NCBI RefSeq assembly: GCF_900116425.1
Contig: NZ_FPAS01000005.1
Location: forward strand, 62,001-126,000
DNA from: Lishizhenia tianjinensis
Lineage (GTDB): Bacteria > Bacteroidota > Bacteroidia > Flavobacteriales_D > Crocinitomicaceae
Direction of reading: 5' to 3'
DNA length: 64,000 bases
Within the stretch, counting starts at the first letter, position 1, and every line of letters begins with the position of its first letter. The notes beneath the pieces are model-generated. The model was not told the origin of the DNA and searched no databases. It saw only the letters and a list, made by a program, of their open reading frames with translations. A program made the translations under genes and the position numbers. This document shows positions 45,658 to 54,945 of the stretch, one piece after another.

Positions 45658-47217
45658 TTGTTCACGACCTATTTTTCTGGAACGCAGCTGGTGCTTTTAG
45701 GCATGGCTTTTCTTTTCTTTTTGGTGAGTTTATATGCTTTTCAGAAAGGAAGAAAATCTTGGTCCATTTTCTTTTTATTTGTAGCAGGCTTGAGCGTGTA
45801 CAGCTTTGCTGCCTTGCTCGATCCTTTCCTTAACATGTGGGATGAACGCTTCCATGCCTTGGTAGCCAAAAACCTCATGGAAAACCCTCTAAAACCTGTG
45901 CTTTACCGAAGTTTACCCATAAGTGCGGATTATTCGGGGTGGGACAAAGCCCACATTTGGCTGCACAAACAACCCTTGTTTTTATGGCAAATGGCCTTGA
46001 GTATGAGATGCTTTGGGGTGCATGAATTTGCCCTGCGTTTACCCAGTGTACTCATGAGTGCTTTGTTAATTCCCATGGTGTATAGAATGGGGAAAATCTT
46101 GGTAAACGATAGTGTAGGTTACCTAACAGCCTTGCTCTTTTTCTCTTCGTTTTATTTGATAGAATTGGTTGCAGGAAGAGGAATGTTAGAACACAACGAT
46201 ATTTCTTTTCTGTTTTATGTAAGCGCTAGTTTTTGGATGTGGATAGAGTTTGTAAGCTCTAAAAACAGATATTGGATACTCGGAATAGGTCTTTCTGTTG
46301 GCGCAGCTATTTTATGCAAATGGTTGGTGGGTTTAACGGTTTTCATGGGGTGGGGAATGTATATACTCCTCAAGCAAAGGAAAGAGATAAGCGCTTATTT
46401 AGAAATGCTTGGCGCACTGGCTATCGCTTTATTGGTAGCACTGCCGTGGCAATTTTACACCTTTGCCCACTACCCAGAACAAGCTGCATATGAAATGGCC
46501 TACAACGGCAAACACTTTTTTGAGGTGATAGAAGGACATAGCGGTGAGTTTTTATACCACATCTACAGAAAGAAGGAGATGTTTATAGATTATGCACTCT
46601 ATTTATTATTACCAGGTTTGTATTTCTTGTACAGAAGAATGGAAGAAAAAGCAGTGTTTTTTGCCTTGTTAACCATTTTAATAGGCGTGGAGTTGTTCTT
46701 TGCTTTGGCACAAACAAAAATGCCTTCTTTTACCCTTATTTTGGCTTTTCCTATCTACTTAGCGATAGCCACTTTACTCCATGTACTTCTTGAATTTTTG
46801 CGCAGTAAAATAAATTCTAAAATGGTTACGGTGAGTTTGTTTTCTGTAGGTATAAGCGCTTTGGTGTTTTTTAGGTTAGATGTAGATCAATTACAAGCAC
46901 AACATACCTTGTGGAAGTCGGAAAATGTATACACCAAAAATTTGATAGAAAACAAAGCCATCTACAAGAAAATCAATGAAGAGCTGGATGAACAAACCGT
47001 TATCTTTAATGTGGGAGGGAGACATTATGTAGAGTGCATGTTTTACACGCCCAACATTGCCTATCGTTTTGTGCCTACAGAGGTGCAATACAAAGAGTTA
47101 AAAGCGAAGGGTTTAAAAGTGGCACTGTTGCTTACTCCTGAGTTGGAAATACCGAGCTACTTGCAAGAAGATGAAACAGTAGTGTATATAGAAGAGCGCT
47201 TACAAGGACTTTATTAA
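45658..47217 (+). CDS. Polytopic glycosyltransferase, GT39/ArnT-like
   Basis: The 519-residue protein has about eleven hydrophobic segments. After the first lies DPFLNMWDERFHALVAKNL, where the WDE motif carries the catalytic Asp of GT39/ArnT-type transferases, then HKQPLFLWQMALSMRCFGVHEFALRLPSV. These enzymes move a sugar from a polyprenyl-phosphate donor to lipid A or protein on the periplasmic side. The TTG start at 45658 keeps the whole first helix, but an ATG at 45703 is possible; a TACTTTTA box at 45640-45647 lies very close to the TTG. Confidence 0.8.
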   Translation: MFTTYFSGTQLVLLGMAFLFFLVSLYAFQKGRKSWSIFFLFVAGLSVYSFAALLDPFLNMWDERFHALVAKNLMENPLKPVLYRSLPISADYSGWDKAHIWLHKQPLFLWQMALSMRCFGVHEFALRLPSVLMSALLIPMVYRMGKILVNDSVGYLTALLFFSSFYLIELVAGRGMLEHNDISFLFYVSASFWMWIEFVSSKNRYWILGIGLSVGAAILCKWLVGLTVFMGWGMYILLKQRKEISAYLEMLGALAIALLVALPWQFYTFAHYPEQAAYEMAYNGKHFFEVIEGHSGEFLYHIYRKKEMFIDYALYLLLPGLYFLYRRMEEKAVFFALLTILIGVELFFALAQTKMPSFTLILAFPIYLAIATLLHVLLEFLRSKINSKMVTVSLFSVGISALVFFRLDVDQLQAQHTLWKSENVYTKNLIENKAIYKKINEELDEQTVIFNVGGRHYVECMFYTPNIAYRFVPTEVQYKELKAKGLKVALLLTPELEIPSYLQEDETVVYIEERLQGLY

Positions 47218-47220
47218 AAA

Positions 47221-47928
47221 CTAAAGAATTCCGTCCAACACTTGTTGAACCTTCTTAAAATCAGTCAAAGTCATCATGTGTGAACCTTTGGCTATAGTAT
47301 AATCTACGCGTTTGAGTTTGCGGTGGGGAAGGGTGTGATCTTTTGTGCCGTGTATGTGTATAATGTCTGGATTGTGCTCCGTTTTTTCCCAATTGATAAT
47401 CATGGCCACCGTACGTTTGATGTAAAGGGCATTTTTAGCACTCAGCATGGATTTAAAAGTGGCTTTATTGGCTTTTCGGTCGGGCTCTACAAGAGGTTGT
47501 AAAAACTTGGCGCCGGCGAACATAAGTGATTTCGGGATGATTTTATAAAGCGGAAGTTTAGACTGAAATTGATAGCGAAAGGGAAGGTCTTCTCTACAAT
47601 TGGCACTAGAAATCAATATCACTTTTTGAGGATTTAGAAATTCTGCCATTTCTGCACACAACATACCGCCCATAGAAACACCCAGTAAACTAAAGTTTTG
47701 TGTAGTGTCTATTTGCTGACTCAAAACTCGGGCAAAATCGTGCATGTTCCAGTCTTTTTCTGGCATACCGTAATTGATAAAGTGTACCTTATAGTTACTA
47801 GGAAAAACTAAAGAATCAAAGAGGCGATGATCAGAACCTTGGCCGTGTAAAACGTAGAGATGCGTGGTGTCTTGAGCCTTGACATTCAGCAGAAATAAGA
47901 GGAAAATGATACTGGTTATGAATCGCAT
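47221..47928 (-). CDS. Exported alpha/beta hydrolase
   Basis: The 235-residue protein has a signal peptide (1-18, ending VKA). The fold is clear: LYVLHGQGSDHRLFDSLV (oxyanion region), FSLLGVSMGGMLCAEMAE (nucleophile Ser in GxSxG), DIIHIHGTKDHTLPH (Asp) and IAKGSHMMTL (His). It is probably a periplasmic esterase; substrate unknown. It ends 3 bases from the convergent GT39-like gene, leaving almost no room for a terminator. Confidence 0.85.
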   Translation of the reverse strand: MRFITSIIFLLFLLNVKAQDTTHLYVLHGQGSDHRLFDSLVFPSNYKVHFINYGMPEKDWNMHDFARVLSQQIDTTQNFSLLGVSMGGMLCAEMAEFLNPQKVILISSANCREDLPFRYQFQSKLPLYKIIPKSLMFAGAKFLQPLVEPDRKANKATFKSMLSAKNALYIKRTVAMIINWEKTEHNPDIIHIHGTKDHTLPHRKLKRVDYTIAKGSHMMTLTDFKKVQQVLDGIL

Positions 47929-48150
47929 GTTTAAAAATAGAAAGAGCTATTTAAAAGGGAACTTTGCTGTAGTATTTTTAATATTAATTAACGTGAAGAT
48001 TAGAAATCAAATAGGGACAGCAACGACAGCGCCGCAACCTAAAAATTTAAGTGCACTTGGTGAAAAAATACGACCATCGGAAGTGCTTTTGAACCTTAGC
48101 GCAGTTTAATGTTTAGGGTGGGGACTACAGTGTATGGACCGACCCCAAAT
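47929..48150. other. Intergenic stretch, nothing recognised
   Basis: About 220 bases between two minus-strand genes. An ORF-like stretch on the plus strand has no family features. GCACTT (48048 region) and AAGTGC (about 48081) could pair. The right end carries a weak hairpin at the next gene's stop. Confidence 0.3.
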
Positions 48151-48162
48151 TTAACTTGGGGT
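48142..48162 (-). terminator. Hairpin over the GT2 stop codon
   Basis: ACCCCAA (48142-48148) pairs with TTGGGGT (48156-48162); the loop contains the stop codon of the GT2 gene. There is no T tract. Confidence 0.35.
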
Positions 48163-49128
48163 ATTTGCCAATTCCTTATACTCTTGAGGAAGTTTACTTT
48201 TTTCTACGATATAAAGCGGTCTGTTTTGTACGTTTTTATTAATTCTACTGATGTAAGCACCGATAATACCTATGGAAATTAGCTGCACCCCTCCGATAAA
48301 CATGGAACTAATAATTAGGGATGTCCACCCCGTAATAGTTTCGTGAAGAATAAAATGAGCGTAGCATGCGTACAAAATAATAAGGAAGGAAACGAAGGAA
48401 ATAAAAAGTCCCAATTTTGTTACAAACTGTAAGGGTTTGTCTGAAAAACTCGTAATTCCATCCATGGCAAACTGCATCATTTTACTGAAGGTATACCCTG
48501 TTTTACCGTGTTTTCTTTCGTCTCTATCAAATAGCACATGAGTAGATGAAAACCCGAGCCACGCAATTTGTCCGCGCAAAAATTTATTTTGCTCAGGCAT
48601 GAGTTTTAGCGCCTCCACTACCTTTTTATCGATGAGTCTAAAATCTCCTACATCAAGCGGTATGTTGATGTTCGTGATTTTTTGAAGTATGCGGTAGAAC
48701 ATTTTGGCCGTTACTTTTTTAAACATACTCTCGCCCTTGCGCTGCTTCCTTTTGGCATACACTACATCATAGCCCTCTTTATACTTTTGGTACATTTCGG
48801 GTATCAATTCTGGCGGATCTTGGAGGTCTCCATCTATAATAACAACAGCCTCTCCGCGGGCAACATCTAAACCTGCTGTAACGGCGAGTTGGTGACCAAA
48901 ATTTCTACTAAAATTGATGTAGAAAAAATGTTCATCCACTTCACTTAAACGGTGAATGGATAACAAAGAATTGTCTTTACTTCCATCATTAATGAATATA
49001 ATTTCATAGTTAGGCGTGATGGATTGAGCCACTGCTGTGAGGCGTTGGTGTAACTCTTCAATAATAGGTTCTTCATTGTAGATAGGAACCACAATAGAGA
49101 GTTGTGTAAGCGGTTTACTTTCGGTCAT
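48151..49128 (-). CDS. Family 2 glycosyltransferase (polyprenyl-phosphate sugar synthase, GtrB/ArnC-like)
   Basis: The 325-residue protein has a GT-A domain: LSIVVPIYNEEPIIEEL, YEIIFINDGSKDNSL, AVTAGLDVARGEAVVIIDGDLQDPPELI (the DxD-like DGDLQDP) and DVGDFRLIDKKVV. Two C-terminal transmembrane helices follow (about 235-255 and 270-292). This is the usual architecture of enzymes that charge undecaprenyl phosphate with a sugar for periplasmic transfer. The gene overlaps the upstream GT39-like gene by 14 bases, so that transferase probably uses the product as donor. Confidence 0.9.
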   Translation of the reverse strand: MTESKPLTQLSIVVPIYNEEPIIEELHQRLTAVAQSITPNYEIIFINDGSKDNSLLSIHRLSEVDEHFFYINFSRNFGHQLAVTAGLDVARGEAVVIIDGDLQDPPELIPEMYQKYKEGYDVVYAKRKQRKGESMFKKVTAKMFYRILQKITNINIPLDVGDFRLIDKKVVEALKLMPEQNKFLRGQIAWLGFSSTHVLFDRDERKHGKTGYTFSKMMQFAMDGITSFSDKPLQFVTKLGLFISFVSFLIILYACYAHFILHETITGWTSLIISSMFIGGVQLISIGIIGAYISRINKNVQNRPLYIVEKSKLPQEYKELANTPS

Positions 49129-50581
49129 GTATGATGTAAGTTTTAACGTAATCTTTATCGTTTAGGAGTTGATAATTGTATAATTTGGGTAGCATGGTGT
49201 CTACCTCTTCTTGTGTGAGTATAACGGTGTCACCGGGTGATAAATTATCCAAACTTTTAAAATTTACCGCTATGTCCTTATCGCGTAAAAGGTTAACGTA
49301 GTAAATAAGTTGTGTGTTGTATCCTTTGTAAACGATAGAGGTATTGTCTATAGTTTCTGGGTGTTTGAGTCCGTTTTGTAAACGAAAACTTAAGGCGTGG
49401 TATTGGAAATTATATTCCTCTAATTCGGGTTTGTAGGTAAAGGCTATTATGCTCCTATAAGGTGTTATGAAGATGAAAAATAAAAAGATGTAGGGTAGAA
49501 TGTTGTAGCGTAAATGGTTGTCCGTGAGTTTCGATGATTTCAGAAATTGAAAAGCCAGGAATAAAGGATAACTTGCCAAAATAGCCAAAAGTGGATACAA
49601 GGGTAAATCGTACCACATAAGTTTGGTGTTGGAATTGGAGATAACACCAAAAAACACCAAAACGCTTAGGGTTAAGAAAAGGGTTAGGGCTACTATTTTT
49701 TTGTCTTTATTGATAAAACCTGTTATACATCCTATAGGAATAAGCAGGTACCATGCTTTGAAACGTCCGCGGATGAGGTTTTCATAATAGAACCAAAAAC
49801 CTTTTTTATGTTCTTCAATAACCGCCAAATATCTACCTCCCAATTCATTTTCAAAAACGGCATTTATATATCCTGGGTTATACAGTTCTCTTAATCCATA
49901 ATAACCTAAAACAAGGGTTAAAAAGCCCAATATTCCGAAATAAAGATGCTTGTTTTTAAGGAGCTCAAGCAGTTGTTTTTGAAGCAATAAAAAGAGAATA
50001 ATAGCTGGGGTAAAAATAAGAATGACGACACTTTTGGTTAATACACCGAGTGTTAGGGCCAGAAAAAACAGGTATAGATCTTTGTTTTGTTTCTCCTGGG
50101 TGTATTTGAAAATTGAAATGAGGGCAAGGGTTGAAAAGAGGGTAAGTAAGGCGTCGTAATCTAAAGTTCGGGTTCCGTGTAAACTTACATAGCCCGCAGA
50201 GGTTACCAATACCAAGGCCGTAATAAAGCCCATCCAGAAGTTATCAAAGAATTTACGGGTAAATTGGAAAAGAAGCACACAAGTAAAAAGGGCGGCAAGG
50301 GCAGAGGGGAGTCGCAATGAAAACTCACTAATACCAAAGATACTTGCACTAAGAACATGTAGCCAAATTAACAGAGGAGGCTTGGTGTTCCACATGTCTG
50401 GTTCTCCTTCATGATAGGTCACAATAAAATCATGGTTGTGGAGCATTTCATAGGCATTCACCGCGAGTCTGGCTTCATCCCATGTTTGAATAGGAAGGGA
50501 TCCCAGGTGTTGAAAAAGAGGGATAAAAAGCAAAAGGAGTAATACAACAAATAAAGTGCGTTGGGTGATGTTAGTTCTCAT
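49115..50581 (-). CDS. Polytopic glycosyltransferase, GT39/ArnT-like
   Basis: The 488-residue protein has about eleven hydrophobic segments. The first loop has LPIQTWDEARLAVNAYEML (WDE catalytic Asp) and NTKPPLLIWLHVLSASIFGISEFSLRLPSAL, both GT39 hallmarks. It is coupled to the GT2 gene (14-base overlap), so together they likely add a sugar to lipid A or another surface acceptor. Sugar and acceptor are unknown. Confidence 0.85.
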   Translation of the reverse strand: MRTNITQRTLFVVLLLLLFIPLFQHLGSLPIQTWDEARLAVNAYEMLHNHDFIVTYHEGEPDMWNTKPPLLIWLHVLSASIFGISEFSLRLPSALAALFTCVLLFQFTRKFFDNFWMGFITALVLVTSAGYVSLHGTRTLDYDALLTLFSTLALISIFKYTQEKQNKDLYLFFLALTLGVLTKSVVILIFTPAIILFLLLQKQLLELLKNKHLYFGILGFLTLVLGYYGLRELYNPGYINAVFENELGGRYLAVIEEHKKGFWFYYENLIRGRFKAWYLLIPIGCITGFINKDKKIVALTLFLTLSVLVFFGVISNSNTKLMWYDLPLYPLLAILASYPLFLAFQFLKSSKLTDNHLRYNILPYIFLFFIFITPYRSIIAFTYKPELEEYNFQYHALSFRLQNGLKHPETIDNTSIVYKGYNTQLIYYVNLLRDKDIAVNFKSLDNLSPGDTVILTQEEVDTMLPKLYNYQLLNDKDYVKTYIIHDRK

Positions 50582-50637
50582 GTATAGTGTGCAGTTGTCA
50601 ATAACTGGGTAAATGTATAAATATTTTCAAGGATGTA

Positions 50638-51096
50638 CTAAACCGGTAATGCCGTGGCATTCTTAACTTCTCCTATGGTGAAGATGCTGTGGGTACTGCC
50701 TATGTGCTTTAATGCGGTGAGTTTGGATATCATAAATTCTCTGTAGGATTCCATGTCTTTTACGTAGATTTTAAGGATGTAATCATAGTCCCCAGAAACA
50801 TGAAAACACTCTACAACTTCTTCGAGTTTCAAAACTTCTTTTTCGAAGTAAGTGACGTATTCTTTGGAGTGTTGGGAGAGTCTTACGTGACATATTACCA
50901 AGAAAGATTTGTCGACCTTATTTTTATCTACCAAGGCCACATATTGTTTAATGGTCCCATCTTTCTCTAGTTTCTTAATGCGTTCGTATACGGCAGTTAC
51001 CGATAAGTTTAAAAGCGAAGCAAGTTGTTTGTTGGTGCGTTTACTATCGCTTTGTAATAAGTTGAGTAGTTTTTTATCTGTGGCGTCTAATTTCAT
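50638..51096 (-). CDS. Lrp/AsnC family transcriptional regulator
   Basis: The 152-residue protein has an N-terminal winged helix (LDATDKKLLNLLQSDSKRTNKQLASLLNLSVTAVYERIKKLEKDGTIKQY) and a RAM ligand-binding domain (FHVSGDYDYILKIYVKDMESYREF). Such proteins sense amino acids. It is divergent from a methionine gamma-lyase-like gene with 151 AT-rich bases between, so it probably controls that gene and itself; the effector may be methionine or another amino acid (inference). Confidence 0.93.
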   Translation of the reverse strand: MKLDATDKKLLNLLQSDSKRTNKQLASLLNLSVTAVYERIKKLEKDGTIKQYVALVDKNKVDKSFLVICHVRLSQHSKEYVTYFEKEVLKLEEVVECFHVSGDYDYILKIYVKDMESYREFMISKLTALKHIGSTHSIFTIGEVKNATALPV

Positions 51097-51247
51097 GCTG
51101 AAAAATTTTCTATTTCCGTATCTATTAAATGGAGAGTTGTAGTATAAAAAACTAAATATATGTTATTCCATAGTTTTATTAACTGTATTTATTGTTAAGT
51201 ATTGATTTTATATCTATTAGGTCTTTACTTTATATAAAAAAGAAATC

Positions 51248-52447
51248 ATGAAATTTAATCCGGCTAATAACATACAAGACTTACAATATTTTGGAGAATT
51301 TGGAGGGGTGAACCCTTCTATTTCCGATTCAACCACCTATACATTTTTATCGGCAAAATCTATGTTCGATACTTTTGAAGGGAATACAGAAGGATGTTAT
51401 TTATACTCCAGACATACATCGCCAAGTAATTTGTATTTATCCGAAGCTTTGGCGCAGATGGAGGGTACAGAAACGGCCAATGTTGCTTCAACCGGAATGG
51501 GAGCTATAACACCTGTAATTTTACAATTGTGTGGAGCAGGAGATCACATTGTTTCAAGTAGAACCATATACGGTGGAACCTATGCGTTTATGAAGAATTT
51601 CACGCCCCGCATGGGCATAGAAACTTCTTTTGTGGATATTACAAAATTGGATGTCGTAGAAGCAGCGATTACCCCAAAAACGAAGATTTTATACTGTGAA
51701 ACGGTATCTAACCCTTTGTTAGAAGTGGCGGATGTACCTGCACTTTCTAAGTTGGCCAAAAAGCACGGGTTGACTTTAATAGTAGACAATACTTTTTCAC
51801 CCTTGTGCATTTCTCCAGCGCAATTAGGAGCGGATATCGTAGTACACAGTTTGACCAAGTTTATCAATGGTGCTTCCGATACAATGGGAGGTGTAATTTG
51901 TGCCAGTAGAGAGTTTATTGATGCAACAAAGAGTGTAAATGACGGTGCGAGTATGTTATTGGGAGCAGCGATGGATAGTCAGCAATCTTCTTCTATCCTT
52001 AAGAATTTAAGAACTCTACACATACGTATGAAACAGCACAGTAAAAACGCAGCATATTTGGCAGAACGTTTTGAAAAGGATGGGCTGAAAACAGTATACC
52101 CGGGTTTAAAATCGCATCCTTCACACGAAGTTTTTAAAGCCATGATGAATGAAGAGTATGGTTATGGAGGTATGTTAACCATAGATGCTGGTTCTTTGGA
52201 AAAAGCCAACACTTTGATGGAGTTGATGCAAGAAAGAAATTTAGGGTACTTGGCTGTAAGTTTAGGCTTTTATAAAACCTTGTTCTCTGCACCAGGTACT
52301 TCTACCTCATCAGAAATTCCAGAAGAAGAGCAAAAAGAAATGGGCTTGTCGGATGGTATCATACGTTTTTCTATAGGTTTGGATAATGATATAGAAAGAA
52401 CCTATGCAATGATGAAGGCGTGTATGGTAGAGGTTGGCGTGCTTTAA
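51248..52447 (+). CDS. PLP-dependent Cys/Met metabolism enzyme, methionine gamma-lyase-like
   Basis: The 399-residue protein belongs to the Cys/Met metabolism PLP family: YSRHTSPSNLYLSEALAQMEGTE, STGMGAITPVILQLCGAGDHIVSS, YCETVSNPLLEVADVPALSKLAKKHGL, LIVDNTFSPLCISPAQLGADIVVHSLTKFINGASDTMGG (PLP lysine in HSLTKF) and IIRFSIGLDNDIERT. These match lyases that split methionine or cystathionine. The exact substrate is uncertain. It is divergent from the Lrp regulator and followed by a strong terminator. Confidence 0.85.
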   Translation: MKFNPANNIQDLQYFGEFGGVNPSISDSTTYTFLSAKSMFDTFEGNTEGCYLYSRHTSPSNLYLSEALAQMEGTETANVASTGMGAITPVILQLCGAGDHIVSSRTIYGGTYAFMKNFTPRMGIETSFVDITKLDVVEAAITPKTKILYCETVSNPLLEVADVPALSKLAKKHGLTLIVDNTFSPLCISPAQLGADIVVHSLTKFINGASDTMGGVICASREFIDATKSVNDGASMLLGAAMDSQQSSSILKNLRTLHIRMKQHSKNAAYLAERFEKDGLKTVYPGLKSHPSHEVFKAMMNEEYGYGGMLTIDAGSLEKANTLMELMQERNLGYLAVSLGFYKTLFSAPGTSTSSEIPEEEQKEMGLSDGIIRFSIGLDNDIERTYAMMKACMVEVGVL

Positions 52448-52469
52448 ATTCAAAAATCAAAATAATACG

Positions 52470-52499
52470 AAGGTCTTGCAGTGCTGCTGGGCCTTTTTT
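52470..52499 (+). terminator. Terminator after the lyase gene
   Basis: AAGGTC and GGCCTT flank an inner GCAG/CTGC hairpin (52470-52495), followed by a T tract to 52499. Confidence 0.85.
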
Positions 52500-52545
52500 A
52501 TTGATATGGATTTGAAAAGGAGTTGGCATTAACTATATTCGGACC

Positions 52546-52716
52546 ATGAAAATTTTAAAACACCTAATTAGCCCACTTTTCTTCGCTTTATTATTGGCAT
52601 TAGCATGGATGAACAAATCAGAAAGTGTAGACGTATTTCTATGGATTTCAACTTTAGTTTTAACGGCTTTGATAGGATTCAAGCTGTATCAGCTAAAGGC
52701 TGTTTTTAAAGGATAA
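52546..52716 (+). CDS. 56-aa membrane protein, unknown function
   Basis: The ATG at 52546 opens a 56-residue frame that starts MKILKHLISPLFFALLLALAW and has two hydrophobic helices (about 7-22 and 30-47), joined by NKSESVD and ending in a basic tail (KLYQLKAVFKG). It is flanked by a terminator upstream (52499) and one downstream (52740), so it sits in its own transcription unit. Related small two-helix proteins occur in Bacteroidota but I do not know the function. Confidence 0.6.
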   Translation: MKILKHLISPLFFALLLALAWMNKSESVDVFLWISTLVLTALIGFKLYQLKAVFKG

Positions 52717-52739
52717 TTAGTTTTGACAAATGGAATATT

Positions 52740-52767
52740 GCCTAGCTGAAAATAGCTGGGCTTTTTT
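52740..52767 (+). terminator. Terminator after the small membrane protein
   Basis: GCCTAGCT (52740-52747) pairs with AGCTGGGC (52754-52761), with one G-U pair, followed by six T. Confidence 0.88.
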
Positions 52768-52840
52768 AATACATAAAGTAAAGCATCTCTACGGTTCGTG
52801 TATTTTTATTAATTTGGTTTGAGTCATACATCAAACCACC

Positions 52841-53764
52841 ATGTGTAAATTAATTTCCCTTCTTTTATTTAGTATCCTTGCCGCTCCTTTGATTTCTAAC
52901 GCACAAGAATTTAATGGGATAACATATAAGCAGTCGTGCGAATTCGCATATGATGCAGCATTTAGAAATGAAGATTTTAAGAGTGCCCTTGAAATATTAG
53001 ATACTCTAGCACAAAACACATCATTGAAAGGGGAAGAGTTTGTTTTAAAGGCATATTGTTATAAAGCAGTAGGTGATACAAACAGCGCGGCCAATATGCT
53101 TAGTAAAGCCTGGAGCACTCCTTTTTTCGATTTCAATATCATTTTTGAGGCAGGAATTCAGGAACTTTCTCTGGCGAATATTACAACTGGGTTTTCAGTT
53201 GAGCAAATGAAAAGGGTTAAAGAGGGTTTTGTTTTATATGAAAAAAGAAAAACAAAAATCGGAGATTCGTTAACTGAGGTTCTTGTTACAATGGTAAAAG
53301 AAGATCAACAAACGAGAAGAATTAGGAAGTATAATGAATCGTATTATGGGAGTGATCACGATTCTACCAAAGCTGCCGAAGAAAGGGTGTTTTATATTGA
53401 CAGTCTTAATCAATCCAAATTAAAAGATATAATAAAAGAGTATGGTTTTCCAGGGGATTGGCTGTGTCCTGGTCAGTCTTATTTGATAGGAACTCTTTTA
53501 ATGCATGCTACTCGCAAAGAGTTCTACCTTGAAATGAAGGAAATCTTGATTGATGAGGTAAGGAAAGGACATTTAGCACCCAGTAATTTTGCATATTGGG
53601 AAGACCGATACTACATAGATGTTTTGAATAAAATGAAATATGGCGTTTATCCTCTTCCTACTAATTTTAGTGGTGTAAGATTGAGCAAAAAGGATATTAT
53701 TGATAACAGAATGGAAATAGGACTATCAAAATACTTTGGAAATTTTAATTCAGAATATCAATAG
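52841..53764 (+). CDS. Exported DUF6624-like protein
   Basis: The 307-residue protein has a signal peptide (1-22, ending SNAQ). The first part (about 30-105) looks like TPR-type helices (FRNEDFKSALEILDTLAQ, VLKAYCYKAVGDTNSAANML). The C-terminal half has RVFYIDSLNQSKLKDIIKEYGFPG, TLLMHATRKEFYLEMKEILIDEV and NFAYWEDRYYIDVLNKMKYG, a pattern of the DUF6624 family, whose function is unknown. It lies 65 bases before the erythromycin-esterase-like gene on the same strand. Confidence 0.7.
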   Translation: MCKLISLLLFSILAAPLISNAQEFNGITYKQSCEFAYDAAFRNEDFKSALEILDTLAQNTSLKGEEFVLKAYCYKAVGDTNSAANMLSKAWSTPFFDFNIIFEAGIQELSLANITTGFSVEQMKRVKEGFVLYEKRKTKIGDSLTEVLVTMVKEDQQTRRIRKYNESYYGSDHDSTKAAEERVFYIDSLNQSKLKDIIKEYGFPGDWLCPGQSYLIGTLLMHATRKEFYLEMKEILIDEVRKGHLAPSNFAYWEDRYYIDVLNKMKYGVYPLPTNFSGVRLSKKDIIDNRMEIGLSKYFGNFNSEYQ

Positions 53765-53829
53765 TATGAAATCCAAAATGTAGTTTTCTTGCCTGTGTGC
53801 TTCTAGTCCACCATCTTAAAATCAAATCA

Positions 53830-54942
53830 ATGAAATTTTTGATAATACCCATTATTCTTCTATTCGTAACCTTTATCTCCTTTACGCAAAATGGAATACT
53901 AAACCTAGGGGAGAAATTAGACGCAAATGAAATACTTACTCATGTTGCATTTAAGGAAGCTCAAGTCATTGTCTTGGGAGAAGATCAGCATTTTGGTAGT
54001 GTAGAGAATAAACTAAATGCGGATTTAATTGAGGTTTTAGTTAAAGACCATGGTTTTACAGATTTGATCATAGAATCTGATTTTTTTGCTTTACATCAAA
54101 TATCTCAAGGAGAAGAAGGTGTTGTAAAAGAGAACATTTTCCCAGCCTGGAGTGAGGTTAAAGAATTTGAGAAAATCTTTGATTTGGTGAAGGATACTTC
54201 TTTAAATATTTATGGATTTGATTCGAACCACCATGGTATTTATTCAAAAAAGAATGGAGTTGAATTCATTGTTAATCAGATAATTCAACTTAACGCGGCA
54301 GATTCTATTTTCTTTATTGAAAAGGCGGAAAGTTTGCTTAATTTATGGATAGACGATACCATTTGCGCGTTTAATAAACAACGCTTTTGTTCTTTGTTAG
54401 ATACGTGGTCTCGACAGTTTAATAAAGCAAGTTTTATTCACCAAGAATTGATGAATTTTAAGGGATATGCGCAACAAACATGGGCAGATAAAACAGGTGG
54501 TTGGCGTGAGTTAGTTCGTTTACGAGATGAGAATATGGTGAAGAATGTGGAGTATTTGCTTGATTATCCTTTAAAGGAAAGAAAAGTCATAGTTTTAGGT
54601 GCCAAACTGCATGTGGAGCCAGGTATTACTGCATACTCAAAACATGTGGATAAGAGTATAGGAGATCTTCTCTCAGAAAAGTATAAGGTAGTTACACTTT
54701 TACCTTATGTTTATGAAGGGAGTAGAGGCTCAAAGGATTACACGATCACTCGAAAAGTATCGAAAAAAAGAAGATACACCTTAGCCCATCAATTAGCCCA
54801 TCAAAAAGTTGAATTTGCACTAATAGATGTGCACGTATTAACTGATAAACAAATCGTGTATGTAAAGAAGGAAAACACTAGTAAGTATGGAAATTATTTA
54901 ATTTTCATAAGGGAAACCCAACCCGCAGAACGAAGTAAATAA
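53830..54942 (+). CDS. Exported erythromycin-esterase/EreA-like protein
   Basis: From the ATG at 53830 the product is 370 residues with a signal peptide (MKFLIIPIILLFVTFISFTQ). It matches the erythromycin esterase family: VIVLGEDQHFGSVENKLNADLIEVLVKDHGF (GE...H site), LIIESDFFAL, LNIYGFDSNHHGIY and RDENMVKNVEYLLDYP. The conserved later AHNxH-type motif reads GAKLHV, losing the first His. Macrolide hydrolysis is therefore doubtful, and most family members in Bacteroidota have no known substrate. The open frame begins at 53797, but the later ATG gives a clean signal peptide. Confidence 0.75.
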   Translation: MKFLIIPIILLFVTFISFTQNGILNLGEKLDANEILTHVAFKEAQVIVLGEDQHFGSVENKLNADLIEVLVKDHGFTDLIIESDFFALHQISQGEEGVVKENIFPAWSEVKEFEKIFDLVKDTSLNIYGFDSNHHGIYSKKNGVEFIVNQIIQLNAADSIFFIEKAESLLNLWIDDTICAFNKQRFCSLLDTWSRQFNKASFIHQELMNFKGYAQQTWADKTGGWRELVRLRDENMVKNVEYLLDYPLKERKVIVLGAKLHVEPGITAYSKHVDKSIGDLLSEKYKVVTLLPYVYEGSRGSKDYTITRKVSKKRRYTLAHQLAHQKVEFALIDVHVLTDKQIVYVKKENTSKYGNYLIFIRETQPAERSK

Positions 54943-54945
54943 AAA

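Noticed and set aside
47879-48109. 76-codon plus-strand ORF overlapping the alpha/beta hydrolase start
   Set aside because: No family features, opposite to a clear gene at its beginning, and the product is low-complexity.
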